The notes beneath the pieces are model-generated. The model made no database searches and was not told where the DNA came from. It was given only the letters and a program-made list of their open reading frames with translations. The translations under genes and the position numbers were made by a program. A stretch of 64,000 nt of DNA from DATJGR01 sp963780795 (lineage in GTDB: Bacteria; Pseudomonadota; Gammaproteobacteria; Pseudomonadales; Azotimanducaceae): assembly GCA_963780795.1 (NCBI GenBank), contig CAWADH010000001.1, positions 310,001 through 374,000 on the forward strand, written 5' to 3'. Positions 44,145-53,760 of the stretch are shown here, one piece after another; the first letter of the stretch is position 1, and each line of letters begins with the position of its first letter.

Positions 44145-44731
44145 CTCGTCGATTCGAACGCGGCAACCTTGACGAACGGCACGACACTCCGATTGTTCAG
44201 CGCTACGTGATGAGCATGGTGGAGCATATAGGCATGCGCGCGTTGCAGATCGAGCGCCGCGGGCACGCTCTGGCGCCGCATTTCGTCGTCAAACAGTGCA
44301 ATCGAGTCGCTCGGTACGGCCTGCTCCATGACGGCAACGGGCGCCGGCGGCGCCTTCGTAGCTTCGTCGGTGCGATATCCGATGACGACCGCCGCCGCGA
44401 CACCGGCCGCCACAGCCAGACCCGCGACGCGTTGGCCCCAGGTGATCCAGTTCGAGCGTGGCACATGCGCCCCTGCGTCGACCGGCTCGCTGCCGCCGGC
44501 AGTGCGCGTTTCATCGCCGGCATCGATCTGCGTCCAGAATCGCGCGCTCAAACGATCGGCAGCCTTCATGCCGCCTTCACCGCGCATGACGCTGCGCACG
44601 AGGTGATACCGTTCCCAGACGCCGCGCAAATCGGCATCGTCTGCGGCCTCGTTCAGCACACGCCGGATTTCGAACTCGTCGGCTTCGCCGTCCATCACGG
44701 CCGACAGTGACTCTTTGAGTTGCTCAGACAT
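44141..44731 (-). CDS. rseA: Anti-sigma-E factor RseA/MucA
   Basis: Membrane-bound inhibitor of sigma-E, degraded by DegS and RseP. 196 residues starting MSEQLKESLSAVMDGEADE, the usual anti-sigma N-terminus; a TTG two codons upstream is unlikely. One membrane helix at about 98-118, then a periplasmic tail. Overlaps rseB by 4 bp; follows rpoE by 33 bp. Confidence 0.93.
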   Translation of the reverse strand: MSEQLKESLSAVMDGEADEFEIRRVLNEAADDADLRGVWERYHLVRSVMRGEGGMKAADRLSARFWTQIDAGDETRTAGGSEPVDAGAHVPRSNWITWGQRVAGLAVAAGVAAAVVIGYRTDEATKAPPAPVAVMEQAVPSDSIALFDDEMRRQSVPAALDLQRAHAYMLHHAHHVALNNRSVVPFVKVAAFESTR

Positions 44732-44764
44732 TCTCAAACCCCACCCTCGAATAAAATCTCTAAC

Positions 44765-45343
44765 TCAACGCGAACTGATCAATGGACGGATGCGATCGTC
44801 AATGGCTTCTCTGGCCCGGAATATCCGCGACCGCACCGTGCCCACTGGGCAGTCCATGATCTCGGCAATTTGTTCGTAGCTTAGACCATCGAATTCGCGA
44901 AGTGTTACGGCGCTGCGCAGATCGTCCGGCAATCGACTGATGGCCGAGTTGATCGCATGCTCCAGCTCATCGCGTGTCAGGCTGTTCTCGGGATTTTCGC
45001 TGTCGCGCAACGAATCGCTGCCATCGAGATGTTCCGCATCCGTCGCATCGACATCGACGTCGGGCGGTCGACGACTGCGCGCTACCAGATAGTTCTTCGC
45101 GGTGTTGATCGCGATGCGATAGAGCCACGTATAGAAGGCGCTCTCGCCGCGGAAACGCGGCAGTGCGCGATAGGCTTTGATGAATGCTTCCTGCACGACG
45201 TCGTCGATCTCGTCGTGCGCGCGCACGTAACGACTGACGAGTCCGTGGATCTTGTGCTGGTAGCGGCTGAACAGTAAATCAAAGGCGCGCCGATCTCCCT
45301 TCTGAACCCGCCGAACGAGTTCCTTGTCGGTATCCTTGGCCAC
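44765..45343 (-). CDS. rpoE: RNA polymerase sigma-E factor (AlgU type)
   Basis: Extracytoplasmic-function sigma factor for envelope stress. The GTG at 45343 gives 192 residues (E. coli 191); upstream extension to 45448 is rejected. Region 2 shows VQEAFIKAYRALPRFRG and YTWLYRIAINTAKNYLV; region 4 shows DGLSYEQIAEIMDCPVGTV. GAGGA precedes the start. Divergent from nadB, as in E. coli. Confidence 0.97.
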   Translation of the reverse strand: MAKDTDKELVRRVQKGDRRAFDLLFSRYQHKIHGLVSRYVRAHDEIDDVVQEAFIKAYRALPRFRGESAFYTWLYRIAINTAKNYLVARSRRPPDVDVDATDAEHLDGSDSLRDSENPENSLTRDELEHAINSAISRLPDDLRSAVTLREFDGLSYEQIAEIMDCPVGTVRSRIFRAREAIDDRIRPLISSR

Positions 45344-45470
45344 GCCTAGCGCTTCCTCACGTAACGGTTGGTTCTTGCTGCTATTCACGTTCAACCGAGC
45401 GATGTTCTGACCACGCAACGATGGGGAGTGGGAGTGCGGGGGTCGCATATTCTGCCGTCAGACCGTGGTT

Positions 45471-45476
45471 TATACT
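45471..45476 (+). promoter_or_regulatory. Possible -10 element for nadB
   Basis: TATACT lies about 27 bp before the nadB start. The matching -35 position (TATTCT) is poor, so the promoter is weak or activator-dependent. No clear sigma-E promoter was found upstream of rpoE. Confidence 0.3.
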
Positions 45477-45502
45477 AGCCCGCCCGAACCGAGCGGCAGC
45501 GC

Positions 45503-47122
45503 GTGGGAGAACGTAACAGGCACGACGTCTTGATCATCGGCAGCGGTGCTGCCGGGCTTGCTGCGGCGTTGCATCTGGCTCCTTACGCAAAGATTGCGGT
45601 ACTTTCCAAAGACGAACTCGATTCCGGCTCCACCGACTGGGCACAAGGCGGCATCGCCGCGGTTACCGATCCTGCGGACAGCGAGTACGAACACGTGCAG
45701 GACACGCTGCACGCGGGCGCGGGTTTGTGTCGCGAGAAAACCGTCTGGCACGTGGTGTGTCATGCGCGCGAAGCCATTGCTCAACTGATCCGCTGGGGAG
45801 TTGCGTTCGACCGTGACGGCAACGACTTCCATCTGACCCAGGAAGGGGGTCATTCGTTCCGTCGGGTGCTGCACGTGGCCGATGCGACCGGGCACGCGGT
45901 CTCATCGAACCTGATACGTGAGGCACGCACCGCGGCCAACATCGAGATGTTCACGAATCACGTCGCCATCGACCTGATCACCACCGCCAAGCTCGGCGGT
46001 GCGACGAATCGCTGCGTCGGCGCCTACGTTTACAACCAGAAGACCGATCACGTCGAGGTGTTCGAGGCGCGCTGCGTAATTCTCGCCACCGGCGGCGCCA
46101 GCAAGGTGTACCTCTATACCAGCAATCCGGACGGCTCTACCGGCGACGGCATCGCGATGGCGTGGCGCGCCGGTTGTCGCGTGGCGAACATGGAGTTCAA
46201 TCAGTTCCATCCAACCTGTCTGTTTCACCCGCACGCCAAATCGTTCCTGATCACCGAAGCAGTGCGCGGCGAAGGTGGTCTCCTGCTGCTGCCCGACGGC
46301 GAACGCTTCATGCCGAAGTTCGATGCGCGCGCCGAGCTCGCGCCGCGCGATGTGGTGGCTCGCGCGATCGACCACGAAATGAAACGCCTCGGTGCGGATT
46401 GCGTGTATCTCGACATCAGCCACAAGCCGAGCGCGCTGATCAAGAAACACTTTCCCAACATTTTCGCTACGTGTGCATCGCTCGGCATCGACATCACGCG
46501 CGAACCGATTCCGGTGGTGCCCGCTGCCCACTACACGTGCGGGGGCGTCGTGGTCGATCCGAACGGCGCTGCCGACATCCCGGGTCTCTATGCGATCGGC
46601 GAAACGAGCTTCACGGGACTGCACGGCGCGAACCGTCTGGCGAGCAACTCGCTGCTCGAATGCCTCGTTTACGGCAAGGCGGCCGCCGATCACATCCGCA
46701 CGCAATTGCCCGGCGCCGAGTCGGCCACGCCGATTCCCGACTGGGATGAAAGCCGCGTGAAAGACTCCGACGAAGACGTCGTGATCTCGCATAACTGGCA
46801 CGAGTTGCGACAGTTCATGTGGGACTACGTCGGCATCGTGCGCACCGACAAGCGTCTCGAACGCGCCATGCACCGGATCGAACTGCTGAAGCGCGAAGTG
46901 CACGAGTACTACAGCAATTATCGCGTCGGCGGCGATCTCATCGAGCTGCGCAATCTCATTCACGTCGCCGACCTGATCGTTCGTTCTGCGCGCGCACGGC
47001 GCGAGAGCCGCGGCCTGCACTACACGCTGGACCATCCGCAACTGCGCGCCGACGCGCGCGACACGGTGTTGTATCCGAGTTTTGCCGATCCGCTCGACGT
47101 GCTGCGGCCGGTGGCCGGCTGA
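45503..47122 (+). CDS. nadB: L-aspartate oxidase
   Basis: FAD enzyme making iminoaspartate for NAD biosynthesis. 539 residues, GTG start. FAD-binding LIIGSGAAGLAAAL (about 10-23), DWAQGGIAAV, and active-site region AAHYTCGGVVVD. GETSFTGLHGANRLASNSL is diagnostic. nadA is not adjacent. Confidence 0.96.
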   Translation: MGERNRHDVLIIGSGAAGLAAALHLAPYAKIAVLSKDELDSGSTDWAQGGIAAVTDPADSEYEHVQDTLHAGAGLCREKTVWHVVCHAREAIAQLIRWGVAFDRDGNDFHLTQEGGHSFRRVLHVADATGHAVSSNLIREARTAANIEMFTNHVAIDLITTAKLGGATNRCVGAYVYNQKTDHVEVFEARCVILATGGASKVYLYTSNPDGSTGDGIAMAWRAGCRVANMEFNQFHPTCLFHPHAKSFLITEAVRGEGGLLLLPDGERFMPKFDARAELAPRDVVARAIDHEMKRLGADCVYLDISHKPSALIKKHFPNIFATCASLGIDITREPIPVVPAAHYTCGGVVVDPNGAADIPGLYAIGETSFTGLHGANRLASNSLLECLVYGKAAADHIRTQLPGAESATPIPDWDESRVKDSDEDVVISHNWHELRQFMWDYVGIVRTDKRLERAMHRIELLKREVHEYYSNYRVGGDLIELRNLIHVADLIVRSARARRESRGLHYTLDHPQLRADARDTVLYPSFADPLDVLRPVAG

Positions 47123-47132
47123 GAAGCAACGC

Positions 47133-47534
47133 TCACTCGAACTTCAGAGCCTTCAGGTGCCGTCGAATCGCCGCGTGGGCGGCGGCCGTCACTTCACCGT
47201 GTATCACGTACAGCAGACGGCGCTCCTTGGGCGCTCGCAACCACACTGCGGTACAGCGCGGGCCGAACCACGCACGACTCGCGTCGTACACGCGTGAGTC
47301 GATGCCGATTCCGCCAGCCACGAGCGTCAGCGTGTGCGCCCTGCCGCGTTCGCGCAGCCATGTCAGGAACTCAGCGACGGCACTGGCCAGCACCACCACG
47401 ACGAACCCCCACGCAACCGGCCGCTCGCCGGCGAGTTCGAGCGTCGACCAGAGTGCGACCGCATGAACGACGATCGGAAGCACGGCGCGCAGCCCGCCGA
47501 TGCGCCAGTCAAGCGCCGTTGGGGGACCGGTCAT
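47133..47534 (-). CDS. ygfX: YgfX family membrane protein
   Basis: 133 residues, overlapping sdhE by 26 bp. Two membrane helices near the N-terminus (about 15-60) and a basic soluble tail. In E. coli ygfX (cptA) is paired with sdhE (ygfY) and has been proposed as a membrane toxin or cytoskeletal regulator; the assignment rests on position, length and topology as sequence conservation is low. Confidence 0.7.
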   Translation of the reverse strand: MTGPPTALDWRIGGLRAVLPIVVHAVALWSTLELAGERPVAWGFVVVVLASAVAEFLTWLRERGRAHTLTLVAGGIGIDSRVYDASRAWFGPRCTAVWLRAPKERRLLYVIHGEVTAAAHAAIRRHLKALKFE

Positions 47535-47802
47535 TGAATGCGCGGACGAGCTCCACGATCTCGGCGAGCGCCGCTTCGTCCGGTACGGCGCGCCGCTGAT
47601 ACCAGTCCCAGATGTCCTGATCTTCACACGCGAGCAACCGCTGCAGCGCAGCGCGTTGCCCACTCGAAAGCGAATCGAAACGTGCCTTTACGAACGGCGG
47701 CAACAACAGATCGAGCTCGAGCAGACCGCGCCGGCTCCGCCAGTAACAGCGCTCCCGTTCCGGGTCCGGCTCGGCGTCCCTGGCGGTTTCACGCGGGTCC
47801 AT
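47509..47802 (-). CDS. sdhE: Succinate dehydrogenase assembly factor SdhE
   Basis: Flavinylation factor for SdhA and FrdA. Start MDPRETARDA (97 residues). The RGxxE motif is at residues 25-29 (SRRGLLELD) and CEDQDIWDWY is the second conserved region. The open frame upstream to 47961 overlaps ygfZ and is not coding. Divergent from ygfZ. Confidence 0.93.
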   Translation of the reverse strand: MDPRETARDAEPDPERERCYWRSRRGLLELDLLLPPFVKARFDSLSSGQRAALQRLLACEDQDIWDWYQRRAVPDEAALAEIVELVRAFNDRSPNGA

Positions 47803-47880
47803 GTTGTCTCGCGAAATGGATCGGGACTCGACACTAGCTGCTTCGACGCCGAAAATCATGAGCATCGTCATCGCCGTTGT

Positions 47881-48858
47881 GTGAGTCTCGGAGTGCAGGA
47901 AGTCTGGAAGCGTTTCATCGAACAGCGTGCGTTTGCGGTACGCGACGCGAGCGGTACGCAACGCGCTTACTCCAAATCATCCGCTGATGCATCGAACGCG
48001 CGCTGTATCGATCTCAATCATCTCGCGGCGCTGCGTCTCGTCGGTTCCGATGCCGTGACGTTCCTGCAGGGCTACCTCACGTGCGACACCACGGCGCTCG
48101 AAGAGACCCGCGCGCAGTGGGGCGCATACTGCAACATCAAAGGCCGGGTGATCGCCGACGCCACCGTGGTACTCACCGCCGGACATCCGACACTGGTCGT
48201 TCATGGGTCGCTACGCGATCCGGTGATCGATAGCCTGCGCAAATACCTTGCGTTCTCGCGCTCCCGCTTCGAGGCGGCCGACAGCGCGCCGATCCTGCTC
48301 GGTCTGATCGAACCCGACGACCCGGCGCTGCCTTCAGAACCGCTAACGGCTCTACCGTTTCGCGGCGGCATTGCCGTTGCGATGTCGGGCTCAGCGAAAC
48401 GCGTGATGCTGCTCCTGCCGCCGGCGGACGCCCAGGCCACGTGGCTCGAGTACGAAGCGCGCGGCGAAACCGGCGACGCGAACGCTTGGGATCTATGCGA
48501 CGTGCGCGCCGGCATCGCGCACGTCACGCGATCGACCTCGGAGTCGTTCCTGCCGCAGATGCTCGACTACGACCAGCTCGGCGCCGTCAGTTTCACGAAG
48601 GGCTGCTATCTGGGTCAGGAGATCGTCGCGCGCACGCAGCACCGCGGGCAGCCGAAGCGCCACCTGCATCGATTGCGATGGAACGGCGCGCCGATGCCGG
48701 CTGCGGGCGAGGCACTGCTCGGCGCCGACGATCGCAGCGCCGGCACGCTCGTCAACGCAGCGGCTGATGGCGTTTCCAGCGGCGAAGCGCTGGCTGTTCT
48801 GAACGATGCCGTCAGCGGCGCGCTGCACGCCGGCGCCGTGAAATTCGCGTTGCAATAA
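47881..48858 (+). CDS. ygfZ: tRNA-modifying / Fe-S assembly protein YgfZ
   Basis: Folate-binding protein related to GcvT, needed for MiaB-type Fe-S enzymes. 325 residues from a GTG at 47881; another GTG at 47893 is possible and neither has a strong ribosome-binding site. Signature KGCYLGQEIVARTQHRG at about residues 240-256. Divergent from sdhE, as in E. coli. Confidence 0.9.
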   Translation: MSLGVQEVWKRFIEQRAFAVRDASGTQRAYSKSSADASNARCIDLNHLAALRLVGSDAVTFLQGYLTCDTTALEETRAQWGAYCNIKGRVIADATVVLTAGHPTLVVHGSLRDPVIDSLRKYLAFSRSRFEAADSAPILLGLIEPDDPALPSEPLTALPFRGGIAVAMSGSAKRVMLLLPPADAQATWLEYEARGETGDANAWDLCDVRAGIAHVTRSTSESFLPQMLDYDQLGAVSFTKGCYLGQEIVARTQHRGQPKRHLHRLRWNGAPMPAAGEALLGADDRSAGTLVNAAADGVSSGEALAVLNDAVSGALHAGAVKFALQ

Positions 48859-48904
48859 CTCTCCTATACTTCGGTGAGCCCATCGAATTACCGGGAGTGA
48901 GCCC

Positions 48905-49741
48905 ATGTCCGGCGTTGCCGACGCAGTCCGCGAAGAAGTCACCATTGCGATCAGCAAGGATCAGCTGCAGCTGCCTACCCTGCCCGAGGTCGCCCTGAAA
49001 ATCCGCGACGCGGCGGAACGCGAAGACATCTCGGCAGCCGATCTGGCCGAAGTGATCGGCGAAGATCCGAGTCTGGCGGCGCGCGTGCTGAAGGTGGCCA
49101 ATTCGCCGATGTACCGCGGTGCGCGCGAGATCGAGACGATCGCCAACGCCGTCAGCCGCCTCGGCATCGATTACACCTGCAACCTCGCAACCGGCCTCGC
49201 GATGCAGCAGATGTTCCAGGCCACCTCCGACGTCATCGACCGGAAACTGCGCGCAGTCTGGGCACAAGCCACACAGGTCGCCGCGATCAGCACGGTGCTG
49301 GCCCGCAACTTCACGAAGCTGAAGGCAGATCAGGCGATGCTGGCAGGACTCACCCACAACATCGGCGCATTACCGATTCTGACGTGGGCCGAAGAACACG
49401 ACCGTCTGCTGAACGACAGTTTCACGCTCGACCGCGTGATCGACGAAATCCACGGCGAGCTCGGCGGCTTGATCCTGCGCAACTGGAAGTTTCCGACGGA
49501 GATCGCGATCGTACCGGTACAGCACACGGTCTACGACCGGGACAGTTCACACACCGACTACGTCGACGTGGTGATGGTCGCGCACCTGCAGACGTATGCC
49601 GGTACGAACCATCCGTGCGCGCAACTCGACTGGACCCGGATCAAGGCGTTCAACAAACTCGGTCTCGATCCGTCGATCGACGCGAGCGAAATCGAGGATC
49701 TGTCGGACGACATGCAGGCGGCGATGGAGATGCTCGCCTGA
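48905..49741 (+). CDS. HDOD-domain signalling protein
   Basis: 278 residues, one HDOD domain (about 15-215). LPTLPEVALKIRDAA and EDPSLAARVLKVANSPMYRG are clear. The His-Asp pair of true HD enzymes is not evident, as usual for HDOD. No output or receiver domain. GGGAG precedes the ATG. Converges on mmsB with 4 bp between stops. Specific role unknown. Confidence 0.85.
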   Translation: MSGVADAVREEVTIAISKDQLQLPTLPEVALKIRDAAEREDISAADLAEVIGEDPSLAARVLKVANSPMYRGAREIETIANAVSRLGIDYTCNLATGLAMQQMFQATSDVIDRKLRAVWAQATQVAAISTVLARNFTKLKADQAMLAGLTHNIGALPILTWAEEHDRLLNDSFTLDRVIDEIHGELGGLILRNWKFPTEIAIVPVQHTVYDRDSSHTDYVDVVMVAHLQTYAGTNHPCAQLDWTRIKAFNKLGLDPSIDASEIEDLSDDMQAAMEMLA

Positions 49742-49745
49742 GCCG

Positions 49746-50651
49746 TCAAACGTCCTTCGTATAGAGCTTCTGGATGCTCGAAAAGTCGAGCGCCCCTGCG
49801 TTGTCCTGTTTCTTGAGGAGGCGATAGAGGTTGCGCGCCAGGGCGCCCATCGGAATCGCCATGTCGGTACCGTCGGCGGCGTCCATCGCGAGGCCGAGGT
49901 CCTTGATCATCAGATCGACCAGGAAACCGCCGGTGTAGCCGCGCGAAGCCGGAACGCCGTCCATCACGCCCGGATACGGGTTGTAGACGTTCAACGACCA
50001 GTTGCCGCCGGACGATCGCTTCATGATTTCCGACAGCACGCCTGGATCGAGGCCGTTCGCAACGCCGAGCGCCAGCGCTTCCGCGGTACCGGTCATGTGG
50101 ATCGCGAGCAGCATGTTGTTGCAGATCTTGGCAACCTGGCCAGCTCCCTGCGCTCCGGCGTGGAAGATGTTCGCACCCATCTTCTCGAGAATCGGCCGGC
50201 CACGCTCGAGCACCTTCGCATCGCCCCCTACGATGAACGTTAGCGTGCCTTTCTCTGCACCCGCGGTTCCGCCCGAAACCGGCGCATCGAGCATATCGAT
50301 GCCGCGCGTTCGCGCCGCCTCGGCCACCTTGCGCGCCGATTGCGGCGAGATCGTGCTGCAATCAATGACCACGGTGGATTTCGAGACGCGATCGAGCAGC
50401 GTTTTGCCTGCTGCGTCGGGTGCGAGGTACAGCCCTTCGACGTGACGACTGGCCGGCAACATGCTGATGAGGAACTCCGCGTCTTTCGCGGTATTCGCGG
50501 CCGAACCTGCTACCGACGCACCGGCCTGCTTTGCGCGCGCCAATGCAGATTCGACGAGGTCGAACGCGCTTACCTGATGCCCGGCCTTGAGCAGGTTGAG
50601 CAGCATCGGGCCGCCCATGTTGCCGAGTCCGACGAAGCCGATGCGCGCCAT
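49746..50651 (-). CDS. mmsB: 3-hydroxyisobutyrate dehydrogenase
   Basis: NAD-dependent oxidation of 3-hydroxyisobutyrate to methylmalonate semialdehyde in valine breakdown. 301 residues from the second of two tandem ATGs (50654, 50651). NAD-binding GFVGLGNMGGPM (residues 5-16), substrate motif DAPVSGGTAGAEKGTL and catalytic Lys175 in GQVAKICNNM. Last gene of the mmsA operon. The reading frame is open upstream into the hydrolase gene because of a frameshift there. Confidence 0.94.
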   Translation of the reverse strand: MARIGFVGLGNMGGPMLLNLLKAGHQVSAFDLVESALARAKQAGASVAGSAANTAKDAEFLISMLPASRHVEGLYLAPDAAGKTLLDRVSKSTVVIDCSTISPQSARKVAEAARTRGIDMLDAPVSGGTAGAEKGTLTFIVGGDAKVLERGRPILEKMGANIFHAGAQGAGQVAKICNNMLLAIHMTGTAEALALGVANGLDPGVLSEIMKRSSGGNWSLNVYNPYPGVMDGVPASRGYTGGFLVDLMIKDLGLAMDAADGTDMAIPMGALARNLYRLLKKQDNAGALDFSSIQKLYTKDV

Positions 50652-51803
50652 CATTGTTCTCCCAGATCCGCCAGCGGATGAGCGACCCACAGACTCTCGA
50701 AGTGTCCGACGACATAATCGTGCGGGAGATTCTGCAGCGAGCCGTACTGCCACGCGGGCTTGTTGTCTTTGTCGATGATCAACGCACGCACGCCCTCGGT
50801 GAAGTCGGGATTGCGCGCGCAGTGGTTCGCGATGTTCAACTCCATGCGGAACGTCTCGGCCAACGACAGCGAGCGAGACACGCCGCAACTGCTCGTGCAC
50901 GATGCCGACCGAGGTCGGGCAGCCGCTTCGCATCGTGGCGAGACCTTTATCGATCCATTCGTCGCGGCCGGAGAGCTCGGACAGTCGCGCTACGGTTTCC
51001 GCGAGCGTTTCAGGAAGCGTCGGGATCGCCCAGTCGAGCGCACTGGTGTGGGTCGCCAGCGCGCTCTCCGGCAATGCGGGGGTGCCGCAGGCGGCAATGG
51101 CCGACTCGATGTGTGCGGCATCGCTCGCGGCGCCGCGCCACCGTGCGTTCGTCAGCTGGTCGACGAGCGCAGACCACCCAGTTGCCGGAATCGCATGGGT
51201 GCCGAGACCAATGTGCAGCGCGTCGGCCGCCAGCATGTGCGTGCCGGTCATGCCGAGCCACGCGGCGGTGCCCGCGTTCAATCCTCTCAGGATCCACGAC
51301 GCGCCGGCGTCGGGAAACAGGCCGATCGTCACTTCCGGCATGGCGACGCGCGAGCGCTCCGTCACCAGCCGATACTGCGACGCGGAGAACAGCCCCAAAC
51401 CTCCGCCCATCACGACGCCGTGCCCGAAGCAGACGACGGGCTTCGTCGAGCGATGAATTGCATAGTCGAGCCGGTACTCGGCTTCGAAGAAGCGTTCCGG
51501 ATAGTCGTCGACCTGCTTCTTCGCGGCGTGGTTGCGGGTCATGCCGTGGTACAACGCCTGAATGTCGCCGCCGGCGCAGAATGCCCGTTCGCCCGCGCCG
51601 CGCAGCAATACCGCGACGATGTCGTCGCGTGCATTCCAACGCGCCAGTTGAGGCGCAAGGATTGCGATCATCGGCAACGAAAGGGAATTGAGAGTTTTTT
51701 CGAAGTTCAGCGTCGCGATGCCGAGCATGTGCCCGGAGGGCGTGGCGCGCTCTTCCAGGACGACGACATCGGTCGGCGCATTCAGCAGGCGCTGCGCCGT
51801 CAT
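50651..51803 (-). pseudogene. 3-hydroxyisobutyryl-CoA hydrolase, apparent frameshift
   Basis: Crotonase-fold protein; would hydrolyse 3-hydroxyisobutyryl-CoA. The first ~307 residues (GAGERAFCAGGDIQALY, VVMGGGLGLFSAS, MPEVTIGLFPDAG) are in one frame; the last ~75 (SLAETFRMELNIANHC to VAHPLADLGEQ) are in another, joined near 50880-50884. A single extra base or two missing bases explains it. With correction the length is about 383, normal for HIBCH. The original frame stays open and enters mmsB in phase. Either a real lesion or a sequence error. Confidence 0.85.
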
Positions 51804-52588
51804 GCATTCTTCCAGACGGGTTTGCGCTTCTCGAGGAACGAGCGAACGCCCTCGGTCTGATCGAGCGTATCGAACAGCTTCACGAACGACTCCCGTTCGG
51901 AGGCATACGCCGATGCGATGTCGCCTTCGCGTGCGCGCTGGATCAGATCCTTGCAGGCGGCTACCGCGGGCGGGCTCTGCTTGCCGGCGGACTCCGCCAG
52001 CGCCAGCGCAGTGCCGAGCGCAGCACCCTTCTCGACCATCTCTTCAATCAGTCCGATTCGCAGTGCCTTCTCCGCATCAACTCGCTCACCGCACAGGATC
52101 ATCCGTTTCGCCCAACCTTCGCCGACGAGCCATGCGAGATTCTGGGTGCCGCCGCCGCACGGCAACAATCCCACCGTCGCTTCGGGCAACGCCATCACCG
52201 CTTGCCGCTCGGCGATGCGGATGTCGCACGCCATTGCGCATTCGAGTCCGCCGCCCATTGCGAATCCGTTGATCGCGGCGATGGTCACGCCGCGGAAGTT
52301 CGCGAGTTTCTCGAAGGCAGTACCGAACGCCACCGACATCGTCGCCGCCACACCCTTGTTGCCGTCGGCAAACAGTTTCAGATCGGCGCCAGCGGAGAAG
52401 AACTTCTCGCCACTCCCTGTCACGACGATCGCGTAGATCGATTTGTCAACCGTGCATGCATCGACGAGTTTGGACAAGCCGCCGAGACTCTCTTCGTCCC
52501 ACGTGTTGGCCGCGGGATTGTCGATGGTGACCAGCGCGGTATGGCCGCGCACTTCGACTTTGAGTTTCTGGGTGGTACTGCTGATCAT
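51800..52588 (-). CDS. Enoyl-CoA hydratase (methacrylyl-CoA hydratase)
   Basis: Crotonase family, 262 residues. FFSAGADLKLF holds the oxyanion-hole residues and ALPEATVGLLPCGGG the catalytic Glu region; AMGGGLECAMACD is typical. In this operon it likely hydrates methacrylyl-CoA. Overlaps the hydrolase and the acyl-CoA dehydrogenase by 4 bp each (ATGA). Confidence 0.92.
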   Translation of the reverse strand: MISSTTQKLKVEVRGHTALVTIDNPAANTWDEESLGGLSKLVDACTVDKSIYAIVVTGSGEKFFSAGADLKLFADGNKGVAATMSVAFGTAFEKLANFRGVTIAAINGFAMGGGLECAMACDIRIAERQAVMALPEATVGLLPCGGGTQNLAWLVGEGWAKRMILCGERVDAEKALRIGLIEEMVEKGAALGTALALAESAGKQSPPAVAACKDLIQRAREGDIASAYASERESFVKLFDTLDQTEGVRSFLEKRKPVWKNA

Positions 52589-53760
52589 CGAATCACCTCG
52601 GTTGCCCCTTCCATCAATACCCGGCGCGCGATTATCACGCGCATGATTTCGTTCGTACCTTCGAGAATCTGGTGCACGCGACTGTCCCTGACGTGGCGTT
52701 CGAGGGGAAACTCCTTGATATAGCCGTAACCGCCGTGGAGTTGCAGCGCCGCGTTACAAATGTCGAAGCCGACATCGGTGGCGAAGCGTTTCGCCATTGC
52801 GCAGAACGTCGTGGCGTCCGGATCCTTCGAATCGAGCTTCCAGGCGGCGAGCCGCACCATCGTGCGCGCCGCGACCAGTTCCGTCGCCATGTCTGCGAGC
52901 TTGAACTGCAGCGCCTGGAACTGGGAGATCGCCTGCCCGAACTGTTTGCGCTCGTTCATGTAGCGCGCGGCCTGCTCGAGCGCGGCCTGCGCGGTGCCGA
53001 TCGAACACGTCGCGATGTTGATGCGGCCGCCGTCGAGGCCGCGCATCGCGATCTTGAATCCCTCGCCTTCGGCACCGAGCCGGTTGCCGACCGGCACCGA
53101 AACGCCGTCGAAATTGATCTGTCGCGTGGGCTGGCTGTTCCAGCCCATCTTCTGTTCCTTGCGGCCGTAGCTGACCCCCGGCGCATCGCCCGCAACCAGA
53201 AAGCTGCACACGCCTCCGGCGCCTGGATGCACACCCTTCTCGTCTTCGAGCCGCGCCATCACCACCAGCACGTCGGTCGCTCCCGCGCCCGAAATGAACG
53301 CCTTGCTGCCCGACAGCACGTAGTGATCGCCGGCACGCTTCGCGATGGTCTTCAGCGACGCGGCGTCCGAACCTGCCGTCGGTTCGGTGAGGCAGTACGA
53401 AGCGAGTTTTTCACCCGTGACCATCGACGGACACCATTGCGCCTTCAGCGCATCGGACCCGAACGTGGCGATCATCCACAACGCCATGTTGTGAATGGTG
53501 ATGTACGCGGTCGTCGACGTGCAGCCCGCTGCAAGCTCTTCGATGATCAGGCTCGCGTCGAGCCGCGACAACCCCAACCCGCCATCGGCCACAGGCGTAT
53601 ACAACGCGCAGAAGCCCAGTTCGCCCGCGCGCCGTATGACGTCTTTCGGGAAATGCTGCTCCTCGTCCCAACGGGCCGCATGAGGCGCGAGCTCACCGGC
53701 GGCGAACTGCCGCGCGGCGTCCCGGTAGGCCTGCTGGTCTTCGGTGAGATCGAAATTCAC
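52585..53760 (-). CDS. Isobutyryl-CoA dehydrogenase (acyl-CoA dehydrogenase)
   Basis: Flavoprotein expected to oxidise isobutyryl-CoA to methacrylyl-CoA. The GTG at 53760 overlaps the mmsA stop (GTGA) and gives 391 residues; the extension to 53898 is a shadow of mmsA. YCLTEPTAGSDAASL and QLHGGYGYIKEFPLERH are signatures; catalytic Glu367 in ILEGTNEIMRVI. Substrate assignment is from context. Confidence 0.93.
   Translation of the reverse strand: MNFDLTEDQQAYRDAARQFAAGELAPHAARWDEEQHFPKDVIRRAGELGFCALYTPVADGGLGLSRLDASLIIEELAAGCTSTTAYITIHNMALWMIATFGSDALKAQWCPSMVTGEKLASYCLTEPTAGSDAASLKTIAKRAGDHYVLSGSKAFISGAGATDVLVVMARLEDEKGVHPGAGGVCSFLVAGDAPGVSYGRKEQKMGWNSQPTRQINFDGVSVPVGNRLGAEGEGFKIAMRGLDGGRINIATCSIGTAQAALEQAARYMNERKQFGQAISQFQALQFKLADMATELVAARTMVRLAAWKLDSKDPDATTFCAMAKRFATDVGFDICNAALQLHGGYGYIKEFPLERHVRDSRVHQILEGTNEIMRVIIARRVLMEGATEVIR

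Noticed and set aside
49746..51803. Genuine hydrolase-dehydrogenase fusion
   Set aside because: The 75 or so residues before MmsB are Arg-rich and unlike either family, while the correct hydrolase end exists in another frame.
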